A stretch of 64,000 nucleotides of DNA, from contig JAECUM010003657.1 of assembly GCA_016617855.1 (NCBI GenBank), positions 1-64,000 of the forward strand, written 5' to 3'. The translations under genes were made by a program, and so were the position numbers. The stretch is from Megalonaias nervosa (taxonomy: Eukaryota; Mollusca; Bivalvia; Unionida; Unionidae). Every line of letters starts with the position of its first letter. Position 1 is the first letter of the stretch. Shown here one piece after another: positions 1 through 11,584 of the stretch. Under the pieces are notes generated by a model. It had not been told where the DNA came from. It did not search any database and saw only the letters and a program-made list of their open reading frames with translations.

Positions 1-1095
1 AACAGTAAGTTTCTCAATCCTGTCACCAGATATATCTATTTCTATTGTGATTGGGAATTTAATGTGTAATTTTCCTTAAAGTATTTCTTTAATATACGAT
101 ATGGTTCCTTTAGGACTTATTTACACTCAAATTAATCCCCTCCCCTTCATTTCCTGTAGGAAGTGTATACATGTACTTGGGCTGTGTATATGTTGGATCA
201 TTTTTACTAGTCAGAGCACACGTTCACGCTCTATGCAAGTCGGATAGTTCGGTCACTCGGAATAGCTGTTTGTAGTTGTTGATGCTGATTAGTACTGTTG
301 CCATTGTGTGTAAGGAACAACTTCACTTTTAGGAAATGAGCTATCTTTCTTTTTCTTCTCTCTGTCATTCTACTTTTAGACCTTTCTGTCTTCCTTCCTT
401 TCTCCAATATTTAAATGACATCACCGAATACACTTTTTAGTAGAAACGAACCTGGGTTAGAATAAGTGAAATACGTGGGGATTATTTGAAGGCTTCACTC
501 CGTCCGATTGTCCACTAACTTCACTGATATACATCAGCCACCCACCCCCCAATCGTGTCAACTAATTATTGAGGTATAAAAACCAGAGAAAGCCCTAATT
601 ATGTTTTGTAAAGAACTGCCCCTATTCCATGAAATTTACTACTATTATAGTTCTGTATTATTGAAGTTTTACAGCAAATCAAGTTTATTCATGTTGTCTG
701 CCCGGATATTATTGGCATATTGGGGTAGCAGAATTGTTGATGTATTTACACCCAAACCCACATAAATTATGGTTGAAAATAGACCATGATCTGTGTCTGA
801 AAGAGCGGTGATTTATTCTCCAGATCAGGAATTTTATGACACGAGTATGGAAATTGTGGACGATGGTGTCCAGACACCTGCGCGTACCAAGTGTTTAAAC
901 ACACCTTTGATTGAGCATGCATAATTATATTCTGTTTCAATAAGATACTTTTTAACAGCTATTTTCCAGTCATAATGAGCTAGCTGATGGTATCGACAAA
1001 GAACAAAAAGTGGACAGAAGGCCATAACCTAATTTTTTCAGGTCTATAAACAAAAGGAAACAAAATGTGGGCCTTAAATGTGGTGATATGATTAA

Positions 1096-1097
<2 letters not shown>

Positions 1098-1175
<78 letters not shown>
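1098..1175. repeat. (AT)n microsatellite
   Basis: About 39 uninterrupted AT units. Confidence 0.98.
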
Positions 1176-1179
<4 letters not shown>

Positions 1180-1611
1180 CAGATTAATATTCATATTGAA
1201 ACAAGAGGTAAACAGTCTATACAAAATAATACCTACCTTATAAAAACTTATTATAATCACCATTCATGACTAATCATTATTAGTTTGCCTTTTATTATTT
1301 AAATGTAGAATTCATCTTAGACAGCCATAGGAGGCACATGCATTTATTTATGTCAGTAACAAAGAAAATCAATTGTCAACGCCAACTAGCCTTGTATAAT
1401 TTTAAGGAAGCACAACACAGGTTTGAAATTTGTACAAAAAACCCACCTTCCTTGGGCAATTTATATGCTGAATATTTTATCCCTTCAATATGCTCAGCCA
1501 CTGATAATATATAACACAAAGAAACGTAATGCAAAATATGCTATTAAATGAACTGTAGACTACTTGAATCATAGATAGGGAACAAGCATGAAGGCCTCAT
1601 GGTAATCATGG

Positions 1612-2040
1612 TATGGAAAAATGGGAACCAGTCTGGAAATGGGGAAAGATTAAACAGAGTATATATGGGTTTGGCTAGATTGGATTAGTTGGTAATAGAA
1701 GTAGAGCTTATTCATGTTGTAACTGAAAGATATAGACTTTGTTTTATTGATGGAATTTCAGTCCGTTAACAGACGAGTCTGGAACAATCATTACTGAAAT
1801 TAGCACTTAACAGTTTGGTGTGGAATTGAAAGCACATGTTTCAAACATACAATATGTTAAAAAAAAATCTGTGGCTGATGTGGTTTTCTCTGCATAGAAG
1901 CTGCCATCAAGGAAGGATCTATAATGATAAATATAGTTTTGGTCATGAGCACTCAGAATTTAAAGTTACTGAATTTTGAATATCATGGTGTTGGCATACG
2001 TTCACTACAGGAACTAAATTAGTACCGTGAGTCCTGGAAT
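1612..2040 (+). repeat. dispersed repeat family A, copy 1
   Basis: About 430 bp, starting GTATGGAAAAATGGGAACCAG and running to GAGTCCTGGAATG. It aligns along its length with 6430-6892 in the same orientation. Shared blocks include GAATTGAAAGCACATGTTTC and GAGCACTCAGAA. No terminal inverted repeat or coding capacity was seen. Flanks differ between copies, so this is an interspersed repeat rather than a simple tandem duplication. Confidence 0.75.
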
Positions 2041-2244
2041 GTTTCCATCAATCATGATACATGTAATCAGCAAGTGAAAGTTACTACTTATAACTGAATC
2101 CCATTTGTATAATGTCAAATATATTTAAAGAATTGTTCATCTATATTATGACTTTATACAAACCAAAGAAATTTTGAATAAAATCTGTTATCCATGTTTA
2201 GTTTGTCATGTGCAGTGAAAGTTTGTCTGCATTTTACAAATGAT

Positions 2245-4496
2245 TAGAGATGTCAAAATTTTCGGAAATTTCTACCGGGTACCCGTCAATCCTAATGATC
2301 ATTTACCCGGGTACCCGATCAAAAGGAAATTGTATTAAATGTGAACCTGAACTGCTTTGTTGTAGGTTCACACATGCCAACACCCAAGAGAGATATAAGC
2401 ATAATTTATTACTGATATAAGTGGCAGAAAGCATAATCTCAGCATAAAAAGAGCAATCTATATATTACATGCCATACTAACAGAAAACTATGAAAAATGT
2501 ATATACTTATTTTATTTAATGTACATTTATTGTTGCTACATACCTGGATCTGCAGTTAATTTTTTTTTTCTTCACAAATCGGCTAAATCCATGTGGAATA
2601 GTAGTTAGCACAAGAGTACAGACACAAAAGAAATGGATAAATTATTTATGCATAACACTCACAGTCTACATGTCTACAGTAACTTTCATGAATAGTCGTA
2701 AAGTCCACAAATGATGACTGTTGTAGTAACCTTGACCTGAAATGGTTAGTCCCTTAGGGGTGCTCACCAGTTATTATGTACTTTTGAGAGAGTGACATAT
2801 GTAAGGTGAAGTTGTTTGCATTTAAATCATGCACAGTGGAGAGAATGTTGGCATACCTCTATGCTACTTTGATGTAACGTGGCTGACATTTCTTTAAATA
2901 TTGTACTTTGGAAACTGTAAATGATCTTAGCACACTGCTAACTAAAATGACTGCTCCCTTGTGCTCCAAAAATCAGCCTGAATTTGTCTAAAGTACACAA
3001 ACCTTATCAGTTATTAAAATAGGGAAAATGAATTTTGCCACACTAGACAATACCAGCTTCTGAAAGTGCAATGAATGAATTACCAAATATATAAAATGTA
3101 AAAAAAAGTTATCGGCTCTGTTTTTTTACAATTTACCTCTGAAGTTCAGGAAGTGAAAATGACCAAGTGGAGCTAGCACTTTTTTGAAAGGTGCACATCT
3201 GGAGTAAGGCCAAGCTGTATACTCTAATAACCCACATTACACCCATCAATCATACACCAAAATAAAGGGAATTAAAGGTTCTTTGAACAATGCCTAAGAT
3301 ATACAAGGTCTTTTTTAAATAGCCAGTATAACCAGTGAGGAAACCCGGGGAAATTCTTTTTCTTTAAAATTCTAACTATGCAAAATACGAAACTGTAGAG
3401 TGCCACCTTAACGACGGTCCAGTGCAACATGTTTTTAAGTGTAACAAAATTCCTCTCCTCTAACATTTTTCAGTTATATAACATCCAACAGTCACATCGA
3501 TACAGCCCTTTTTAAAAAAAAAAATGATATCTGGAGCCATTTATTTGCAATTTAGACTGGTCCGTTACGTATGTAGTATCAAAATAGGATGAATCTATGA
3601 CAAGTAGTTTCACAGTCAAAAATCCTGTGTTTTCCTGGAACTGTTTCAAGTAAAATTAATGCAAAAATTACCATATTTACACATATGGTCAATTTTTATT
3701 AGATTTTTTTTCAGTGTTATTACATAAGAAAGATTTCCCTAATATTTAAATAATTAAGTGAAAAATTTCATTCTGTATAGTTGTCCATTTCGTTCATTTT
3801 TTTCCTAACTTGGTATAAAAAGTGCACGTTATGGTACCCAAGTTTTTGTGTTGCCTTTGCCGTGACAAAAATATATGTCGAGTTTCCCTCTAATAAAAAA
3901 TGAGTCCAGTAAACAAACGTGAGCAGCGGCCCTGACTTGAACAGCTAATACTCGCTCCAGGGCCACAAACTGGAGTCAAAAATCGCATTAGTTAAAGCAG
4001 ACATTTATATTGTGCTTTCTTTGAAATGTAGTATGCATTTATATTTTATTTCGTCGAATATTTCTTAATCAGTACTTACTGTCGCTGTTGACGAAAGGTA
4101 CTGACCTAGTTAATGTCATCAGGATCTCAAAACAAGTACGTTTAAGTAGCAAGAAAAATGTCACACGAAACATGGACAGGCATGAAGTTAGGAAGGTCTA
4201 ACTTTAAATATCAGCATTGATTCTTAAATAGGTCGCACGAGAAAGGAGAGAAGTGTCCTCACTTGTATTATTATATAGTACATATAAGACAAGCAAACTG
4301 TAAGTAGCCATGCGAACTCCTGTGACGATGATGCACGCACATGACATGAGCCTCGAACTGTAATCATTATTTTGTGTCTCGATCTGAACTTGGAATGCTT
4401 TTTATTTTTTAACGAGTACCCGGTTGTTCATTTTATTACCCGGGTTATTTTTAACGGGCGGGTATGCATGTACCCATGTACATGTTGGCATCTATA
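2245..4496. mobile_element. non-autonomous hAT-like DNA transposon
   Basis: The left end TAGAGATGTCAAAA and the inverted right end (TATAGATGCCAACA on the other strand) match at about 12 of 15 positions. Subterminal ACCCGGGTACCCG-like motifs occur at both ends (2275-2310 and 4415-4475), a common hAT layout. The flanking 8 bp, CAAATGAT and CTAAGGAT, agree at 6 of 8 positions, which fits a degraded hAT target duplication. No transposase-like frame was found in the 2.25-kb interior. A part near 4195-4315 recurs inverted at 15035-15165. Confidence 0.6.
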
Positions 4497-5066
4497 CTAA
4501 GGATGTTACTCTTGACAAGAAACACAATGTGAAAACTTTCACAAGTTTATTTGCCTTGATGTGAGTGGCTTATCTCAGGACAAATACAGCCTACTGGTAT
4601 ATGGTAACCACTTACATCATCAATTCAGTACTTCTTCATATAGTATATTCATGCAGTAAAGCTAATGGGATGGAGTACATCTGCAGGTACATCTATCTGG
4701 TTTGAACGAGTCAAATGTGTGTATAAAATAATTATGCAACACTTTCTTTTCTTATCGTGACTTGGACATCACCTATCATAGAAGTAATTGTTCTCTTGCC
4801 AGTGGCATTTACAAGTCTCTTTATAGGTTGTTGCACATGGCGTGGCTTTCATTTCAAACTGAAAATACTTCAGTACACTGAGGATATTACCTTTCACCTA
4901 AAAATGACAGTATGAAAGTAATGATGTGAATTTTACAATGTCACTTAATGGCGATCATAAATTACATACATGTATTTCCTGTCAAGCTGGTATATCCTAT
5001 GACAGTTATCTAGTTTAATTTGAAGTTGTGTTTAAAGAATAGATTCTGAATGAGTAATTTGTTTCA

Positions 5067-5162
5067 GATATTATCATCTAGGTTATTATCTAGATATTAT
5101 CATCTAGGTTATTATCTAGATATTATCATCTAGGTTATTATCTAGATATTATCATCTAGGTT
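5067..5162. repeat. 26-bp minisatellite, about 4 units
   Basis: Unit ATATTATCATCTAGGTTATT plus ATCTAG, nearly identical copies. Confidence 0.93.
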
Positions 5163-5384
5163 CACTTCATATGTCAACATCATCAATTTTTGTTTCTAGG
5201 TTATAACTCAAAATTCTTATGGATAGTGAGATCCCAAAATATTTTGTTTCATCATGACCTACGGTCATGTCTAATAACATGATGGTATGATCATAATGAA
5301 AAGATCAATGCTATTTTTATAATGCAACCAGGAGAAAAATTTCTAAACCAAGCAGATTCTTATTGCTATTGTTACTGTTGTTTC

Positions 5385-5633
5385 GGGGCCCCGAGTGGCC
5401 GAGTGGTCTAAAGCGCTCACCGTTACAGATCATTGCCCTCTCACTTCTCTCTCTGCATGGGTTCAAGTCTCAGGTTCGGCCAATGTGGTATGTGAGAAAG
5501 CTTGCCAGTAGCTTCTCAAGGGTCGGTGGTTCTTTCCAGGGTTTTCACGGGTTCTTCCTCCACCATTGATACTGGCTGCCATGTATAGCCTATCTTGTGC
5601 TGAAACATGGCGTTATACCCTACAACAACAACA
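5385..5633 (+). mobile_element. tRNA-derived SINE (family S1), intact with target duplication
   Basis: The head resembles a class II (Leu/Ser-type) tRNA: an A box TGGCCGAGTGG and a B box GGTTCAAGTCT about 60 bp later, followed by a tRNA-unrelated body and an ACAACAACAAC tail. It is flanked by a perfect 11-bp direct repeat, ACTGTTGTTTC (5374-5384 and 5634-5644). Four further copies in the window are all in the opposite orientation. Confidence 0.88.
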
Positions 5634-6065
5634 ACTGTTGTTTCAGTCCAAGCTTAAAGAGCCATAGTTGGTGTCCTTTAAAGTATGCTTGGTTTACCCC
5701 TTCTTAATCATCTTAATTTTTTGAAAGGAGTTACAATCTGTTCGAAATATTTATATTTACAATAGCATGCCATTAGGGCAAACAAAAATATGTTTCTGGT
5801 CAGCCAATTGTCCCTGTTTTTCTGCTGTCAAGAAAAAAAAAAAGAAAGAAAATTACAAAAATTCCCAGCAACTTTTGTGCATATAATTGAGCTGCTTTAT
5901 CATTCAAAGCGCTTAGTAAATTAATCAGTATAATATATCTAATGTTAAAAATAAGAAAAAATTTGCCCCCCAAAAAAGGCCATAAATTGATTTGCGCATT
6001 TAACTAAACTGGTTTAATCCAGTACTTGAAGACTTGAAGCACTTTGTAAATTATATATTCTATTC

Positions 6066-6067
<2 letters not shown>

Positions 6068-6150
<83 letters not shown>

Positions 6151-6160
6151 GCACACACAA
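6068..6160. repeat. (AT)n-(AC)n microsatellite
   Basis: About 39 AT units followed by an imperfect AC run. Confidence 0.98.
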
Positions 6161-6429
6161 ATACCATCCAACCAACTCCATTTTAAAAACAAGTGCAATA
6201 GGAGACACGTTTGGCGGTATAATATTGCATTTTATTTTCTCCATGTTGATTCTTTCATCCATATTACTCATGAGAACTCGTATGCAGCTTCCCTTATTAA
6301 TATTAAACTTGCACTATGTGTGAATCTGAGATGAGTATGTGCCTACCCAAGTAAAGAAACAGATAGGTAATCCTTTTTTTATTTTACGAGAGAGAGAGAG
6401 AGATGTTATAGGACACACGGTACTAATTG

Positions 6430-6892
6430 TATGGAAAAATGGGAACCAGCCTGGAAATGGGTGAACATAAAATAGAGTATATATGGGTTTGGCTGGCCAG
6501 GGTTGGTTAATAATATAAGTTATGTTTCAGGAAAAAGAATCTTCTGACAGCTTATCCTAGTTGTAATTGAAAAAAAAAAAATAGAGACATTTTTTTACTG
6601 ATGGAATTTCAGTCCTTTTACAGTCTTGAGTTTGGAACACTCATTACTAAACTTAGTACCTGACTCTTTGGTGCGGAATTGAAAGCACATGTTTCAAACA
6701 CATGCAGGTCCAGAACATGTCGTGGTTCATATCCTTTCCTCTACATGGAAGCTGACATCCGGGTTTCATCTACACTGATAAATATAGGTTTGATCATGAG
6801 CACTCAGAAATTTTAAGTTATTGAATTTTTAATATCATGGTGTTTGCATAGGTTTACTATGGGAACTGAATTAGTACCATGTGTCCTATACT
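6430..6892 (+). repeat. dispersed repeat family A, copy 2
   Basis: Second copy of the repeat at 1612-2040, diverged by substitutions and small indels, for example an extra A-run near 6570. It has the same orientation and starts about 4.8 kb from the first copy. Confidence 0.75.
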
Positions 6893-7531
6893 GTTAACTT
6901 TCATTTGCTAACACTTGGGGATCATTCCATTGCAAAACAAATTATTTGCTGTATCCACAGATATAAAACTGCCTTACTTAAAGGAAAGGACATTACTGTG
7001 CATTAGAACTAGTTCATCTCTTAGGCGATAGAATTACATATTCTTTTATAATCACATAAATGAATGTGAAAGCCTAAAAATCCATTCTCACGCCGTGTAA
7101 GTCTTAGAACAGTAGGCCTATACAGGTAATTAGATTGGTCATATGATCATAATAGCGTAGTCGATCTCTATTTTTAGAATTGGGAAGCCCAATGTACATG
7201 TAGCTTGGACCCAATCTGATTAAAATCAGATCTCCACTGTCCTGTGTAATTTTAATCAGACTGAACTTGGACCATCCTTAAATGCAATTTTCATATTTAT
7301 TAGACTAACCATACCGCTCATTGTTTCATAATTTTGATTCAAACAAAGAAAATGAAAGAAAAGTAAATGTTTTGAACATTTATACATGACAGCCTCTTTA
7401 AGGAAAAACTATCTGATAGTATTATGCTACAGCCTTTTTATTAAATATGGAAATTGATATATCATTTGTGGAAAATGTTGATAGTAATATAAATGTTTTT
7501 ATTAATGAATTAATATGTCTCTAATCAGTTC

Positions 7532-7588
<57 letters not shown>

Positions 7589-9355
7589 CTGTCAGGCTTT
7601 TCTGCGCATCTAAGGTTTCCGTCACCAATAGTGGCGCAAAACACATACCGAATTTGACCAACTGACAAAAATAGAATATATTTCGTATGCATTTAAAATA
7701 GAAATGTGGGATATTTTCGTATACTTTATGAATATCACTTTCCTTAATTAAAGGACGATCATTCTTTCATGATACAAAATGGATTTTCGACCAAAAACAA
7801 CACGTGATCCAATGTGTACAGAAATGACGTATTGTTGTGCAGAATTACCCAACACGCAGAATAGGCAGATATAGTTGCATATATGACCTGCATGACTTTT
7901 CACATAGATTTCAACAATAACAAACAATGAAACAATCCTAATTATTACTATGCCTGCTGTTGTTATTTAATACTATCAACAGTCATGTGAAAAGTATAAT
8001 TAAAATAAATCTGAAAAGACAGTCGCGTATCTACTGGCATTGACGTGTATGAAGGAAGATATTTCTATGTGAAAATATGTATTATGTACGAATACAAGAA
8101 TAACCATAGATAAGATATATGTGGTGTGCCTTTTGTTTCTTCGCCCGGAAGTTTCCCGTGGTTTGGTTACAAATGATGACATGGTCGCGTCTGTATTTTT
8201 CTGTAGTACTACTTCTTCCCAACAGCTGGCGCTTTCTGGGTTACATCACAGCGCGCGACACGAACCGGTTTGAACGGGATCATCCCGTCTTGGGTAAAAG
8301 CGTCCAAAAATGTCGACGTAAATTATCACTGAAATTGCCGTTTGGCGTTTCTGGAGGAATTTATATAATAATCTTCAAAGGAATTTTGATGGACAGGGAG
8401 CGAAATAAACTGAATAAACTCCATGTAAAGGTACGTGTTATCAAATTCTCAAAAAATGACACATATTGCTGTAAAACTGGAAAAGAACGTTTACATGACC
8501 TAAGTGGGGAGACGGTTCGGTAAAGTGGTAAATGCTGTGTTTCGATACTCTGTCTCACAATGTCAAGGTCGAATTCCCGACATGCGCAAAGCGGATCTTC
8601 ATGACAAGATACCCTTACGAGGTCTAGATAGGGAATTAATGAATATGAAATGTACTCACGACTGAGGATTAGAATGACATTCATGTTACTATTCCACATG
8701 AATCCGTTGCAACATGAACACACAAACCAGTGGCTCTTCGATCCGAAATTCAGTAGCACACAAATGCATACATGAAAACAGTGTTACACCGTCAAATTTT
8801 TTTACTCAAAAGCGATGAATTGTATCATCAGAATACACTCAATAAAAAGAAACATGATTATTTTGAAGAAACTCGGAGGAAAATTCGCCCAGTGGCAGAT
8901 CTTCCATGCGGTAACACTGCATATTACTCTCTATTGCAACATCTCTTCCTTTGGCAAAAATAGACAATTTGGAGTCTCAATTTCATCGTGCCGATAGAAA
9001 GAATTTGTATGCTAGAAATCACTCCACAACGTGAGATGCTGCCTGCTATGACTGTATATTGTGCAATATTTCCCAATGTTTAATTGGTTGTTGTACAAAT
9101 GAGTCCGCGCGTTCAACTTCAGTTGCTCTTATGCTTGGACGGCAGATAGCGGTCACGTGACATCAGAAGCCGCGGAATCCAGACTTGCGTGTGCCCAATT
9201 CAAGGTCAAGTGTGCGTGGCGTAAACTCGGCAATCCAAAATTCTAATTTTCCTGTGTACGATTGCTCATGCGGTGACTTCAGATTCAAACAAAAATGAAT
9301 TAATTTGGGCAAGATAAATACTTGGCAGGTACCGAACGATTTATGAAAGAAAAAT
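6893..9355. other. unassigned region with a possible decayed tRNA-like head near 8520-8580
   Basis: No gene is supported. Base composition is less AT-rich and has more CpG around 8130-8300 and 9100-9200 than nearby DNA. A 134-codon frame (8119-8523) has no recognisable domain and overlaps an equally long antisense frame, so neither is called. Around 8520-8580 a tRNA-like pattern (AAAGTGGTAAATGCTG, then GGTCGAATTCC as a degenerate B box) suggests an old SINE head, without tail or target duplication. Confidence 0.4.
7531..7586. repeat. (GT)n-(AT)n microsatellite
   Basis: A short GT run leading into about 22 AT units. Confidence 0.97.
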
Positions 9356-9962
9356 AACCTGATAAATTCGATGGGAAAAATGTGAAGTGGCAGGATTATT
9401 GCACATTTTGAGAAAGTTGCTTATTGGAATAATTGGAATAAAAGTGAAACAACTCAATAACTTGCAATGAGTTAAAGAGAGCACAACGGTTACTATGTGA
9501 TTTAGACCGAACTAGAATATAGGACTATGACTTTCTTAAAGCTGCTTTAGAACAAAGATTCAGTCAGATGGAAAGGGAAACTACTTAACAGACGCGAGTT
9601 TTGAAACAGACGACGACACAAATCGGAGTCCGCTGCGGACTATGGTTATGCTTTGAGGCGTCTAGCCTGTCGCGCATTTCCGACGATTTCCGTTTCGGCT
9701 AGGAAAGACATATTGATAGATCAATACATTTGTGGGCTAGGGAGTCAGGAAATAAGAAAGCATGTACAATTTGGGCATCCTAAAACTCGAGGTGATGCAA
9801 TGCCATTGAGTTTGAGGCTTTTGGAGGGACTTGACCAAATTTACAGAAACCTGTAAATAAGGAGATTCCCGTCATAGCTCTTAAGTCTAAACAAGACCTG
9901 CCCCAAAGCTATGCCGAGCTAGGTAATAAGAAAAAAAGCAAAGACAGTAACACACGTTAGAA

Positions 9963-9993
<31 letters not shown>

Positions 9994-10520
9994 ATTTAGA
10001 TTTTTAAACGTAGCTTTAACATTTTTTCAGTCATAGCTACGATGTCTGCAGTGTGGCAGTTCATAGTGATGTCTAGCACTGTGCCATCATGCCGCAGACA
10101 TGTGGCATCATGTCACATTATATTGACACCAGGCCGACAAGTTCTAATAATAACCTCTTAATGCTGAGCGCCAAGCGAGGCGGCTGCTAGCACCGTTTTT
10201 ATAAGTCATTGGTTCGAACCCGCGACATCCCGCATCCGAGGCGGACGCTCTACTCACTTAGGCCACCGGAGCGGTGACGTTAGAATATTGATAACCTCAC
10301 AAAAGTAGTTAAAGCTGTCGATGAATCTGTGGACACAGTAACGAAACTGTCGACCGAAAATACAAGGCAGGTAAATATGGTATTTGAGAATATGCAAAAG
10401 ATGGATAGGAACACTGCCTATCGAGCAAATCACCAGACTGCCAGAATAATTCAAATAGAGTGTACATACTTGTCATGGTATGGGTCACATTAGTAGGGAC
10501 TGCCCCACGAAAAAGAACCC
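9356..10520 (+). pseudogene. Ty3/gypsy gag remnant with CCHC zinc knuckle
   Basis: Near 9358 a PDKFDGK motif followed by KWQDY begins a retrotransposon Gag-type domain. Near 9620 ESAADYGYALRRLACRAFP is the classic end of that domain, and the frame stays open to 9858. After a nested SINE (9965-10276) the frame resumes with a helical stretch. A zinc knuckle follows at 10461-10503 with C-x2-C-x4-H-x4-C spacing, broken by a one-base insertion after the second residue. Several stops and frameshifts are present. The product would have been the structural protein of the retrotransposon particle. Confidence 0.8.
9965..10276 (-). mobile_element. tRNA-derived SINE (family S2) nested in gag, perfect target duplication
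   Basis: Read on the minus strand from 10276, the head carries an A-box-like TGGCCTAAGTGAG, then GTAGAGCGTCCGCCTCGG and a consensus B box GGTTCGAACC. The body contains inverted TGTGGCA-type motifs, and the element ends in a (CA)n tail, seen as (GT)n at 9965-9993. It is flanked by a perfect 11-bp duplication ACGTTAGAATA (9954-9964 and 10277-10287). Gag-like coding resumes across it, so it inserted into an existing gypsy copy. The head differs from family S1. Confidence 0.88.
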
Positions 10521-10689
10521 GAAAAGACCAATAGTACGTTAGCTAATCAGGTCAAGCCGGAACAATGGGCTAAAATTTATGTAGAGTTAAAGTAGAACGG
10601 GCTGATCTTGATGCCGAACGCCCACTGTTATTAATGAGTAATAAAGACTCCCAAAGGCCAACTTTAAGAAAACTGCTATTGCTAAAACT

Positions 10690-11230
10690 TGTTAGTTGTT
10701 TCTGTCGGCGTGTGTCAAACGTCTATGAAAATTTTACTAGATATTGGATTCCACTGTAACACTTATTTCTAAACAAGTGTTTGAAAGACTTGTGTTGGGA
10801 AAACCTGATTTAAAACCTGCACGTTCTCAACTAACTGCTGCAGACGGAGATTTATTAAGCATCTATGGGTAAGCAGTCTTCAAATTTAAGATAGGTGGTA
10901 GAGATTTTAAAAGCAGCGCAACAGTTGCTGATCTAGACAGATTACCTGGAATAATTGGACATTGTACGAAAAAAAAAAGATTAGAATTTAAATTTGAAGA
11001 GGGGCATTCTGAAAATGAGAAAGCTGAAAATCGGATTGGTAAGGGAAAATATTTTTTTTCAAGAATACAGGCCATGGTCTTGATCGCTATCCCTCCGAAA
11101 TCAAATATGTTTGTTAAGGGAAATCTAGAGGGAGAATTGGAAATAAACGGAGAACGCATCGTCGAACCTCTCAAACAATTTTCAGAAGAAACTGGTGTGA
11201 TTTTTGCCGAAGTCTTAAGTAAAACCTGAA
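10690..11230 (+). pseudogene. Ty3/gypsy protease remnant
   Basis: A D-[TI]-G active-site motif appears at about 10740 (DIG in this copy), with a one-base insertion right after the Gly. The frame then continues as STVTLISKQVFERL, typical of retropepsins. After it come a predicted beta-rich stretch (SQLTAADGDLLSIYG) and further frame-disrupted sequence to about 11230 in which short hydrophobic segments remain. The active-site change and frameshift mean no enzyme can be made. Confidence 0.65.
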
Positions 11231-11334
11231 AAGTGGTAGCACTTGGACTGCGCCTATCGTTTTGGTAACTGAGAAGATGGAACTCATGATTTTGTATGGA
11301 ATATAGAAACTTAACGCGGTAACTCGTTAAGATG

Positions 11335-11575
11335 CGTATCCGATTCCTAGAATGGACGGTTCCCTAGACGCACTCTCTGGGGCGAAGTGGTTTCCCACTT
11401 TAGATCTTGCTAGTGGATACTGGCAGGTAGAGTTAGATGAAAACGATAGAGAGAAAACGGCCTTTGCTAGTTACAAAGGACTATTCCAGTTCAAGGTGTT
11501 ACCGTTTGGTCTATCTCTTTAACTCGCCCGCTTCTTTTGTGCGTTTGGTCCAGGTCGTGCTACTCGGAATGCGAA
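11335..11575 (+). pseudogene. Ty3/gypsy reverse transcriptase remnant, truncated
   Basis: The frame carries DALSGAKWFPTLDLASGYWQV and continues to KTAFASYKGLFQFKVLPFGL, the finger and palm segment with the first catalytic Asp (in LDLASGYWQ). A one-base frameshift precedes the FNSPASF motif. The sequence then jumps to integrase-type sequence. The YxDD box, thumb and RNase H are absent, so an internal deletion near 11575 removed well over 1 kb of a normal pol gene. Confidence 0.85.
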
Positions 11576-11584
11576 AACTCTGAA

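Noticed and set aside
970..1263. Frames made of Ile-Tyr repeats over AT microsatellites (also at 6014-6271 and 20864-21088)
   Set aside because: They are translations of (AT)n and not genes.
8383..8430. A short ATG frame (MDRERNKLNKLHVK) ending at a good donor AAG|GTACGT, phase-compatible with the acceptor at 13395
   Set aside because: Phase agreement alone is a one-in-three event, the downstream unit is broken and a gypsy element lies between. No independent evidence joins them.
8119..8759. Overlapping sense (134 codons) and antisense (132 codons) frames
   Set aside because: Both fall in a locally less AT-rich stretch where long frames are easier by chance. No domain, no codon pattern and no splice context.
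10160..10276. A true tRNA gene on the minus strand
   Set aside because: The head has A and B boxes but no foldable acceptor stem; the body, (CA)n tail and target duplication show a SINE.
10863..11174. A 103-codon minus-strand frame
   Set aside because: It is the shadow of the plus-strand gypsy protease to RT spacer.
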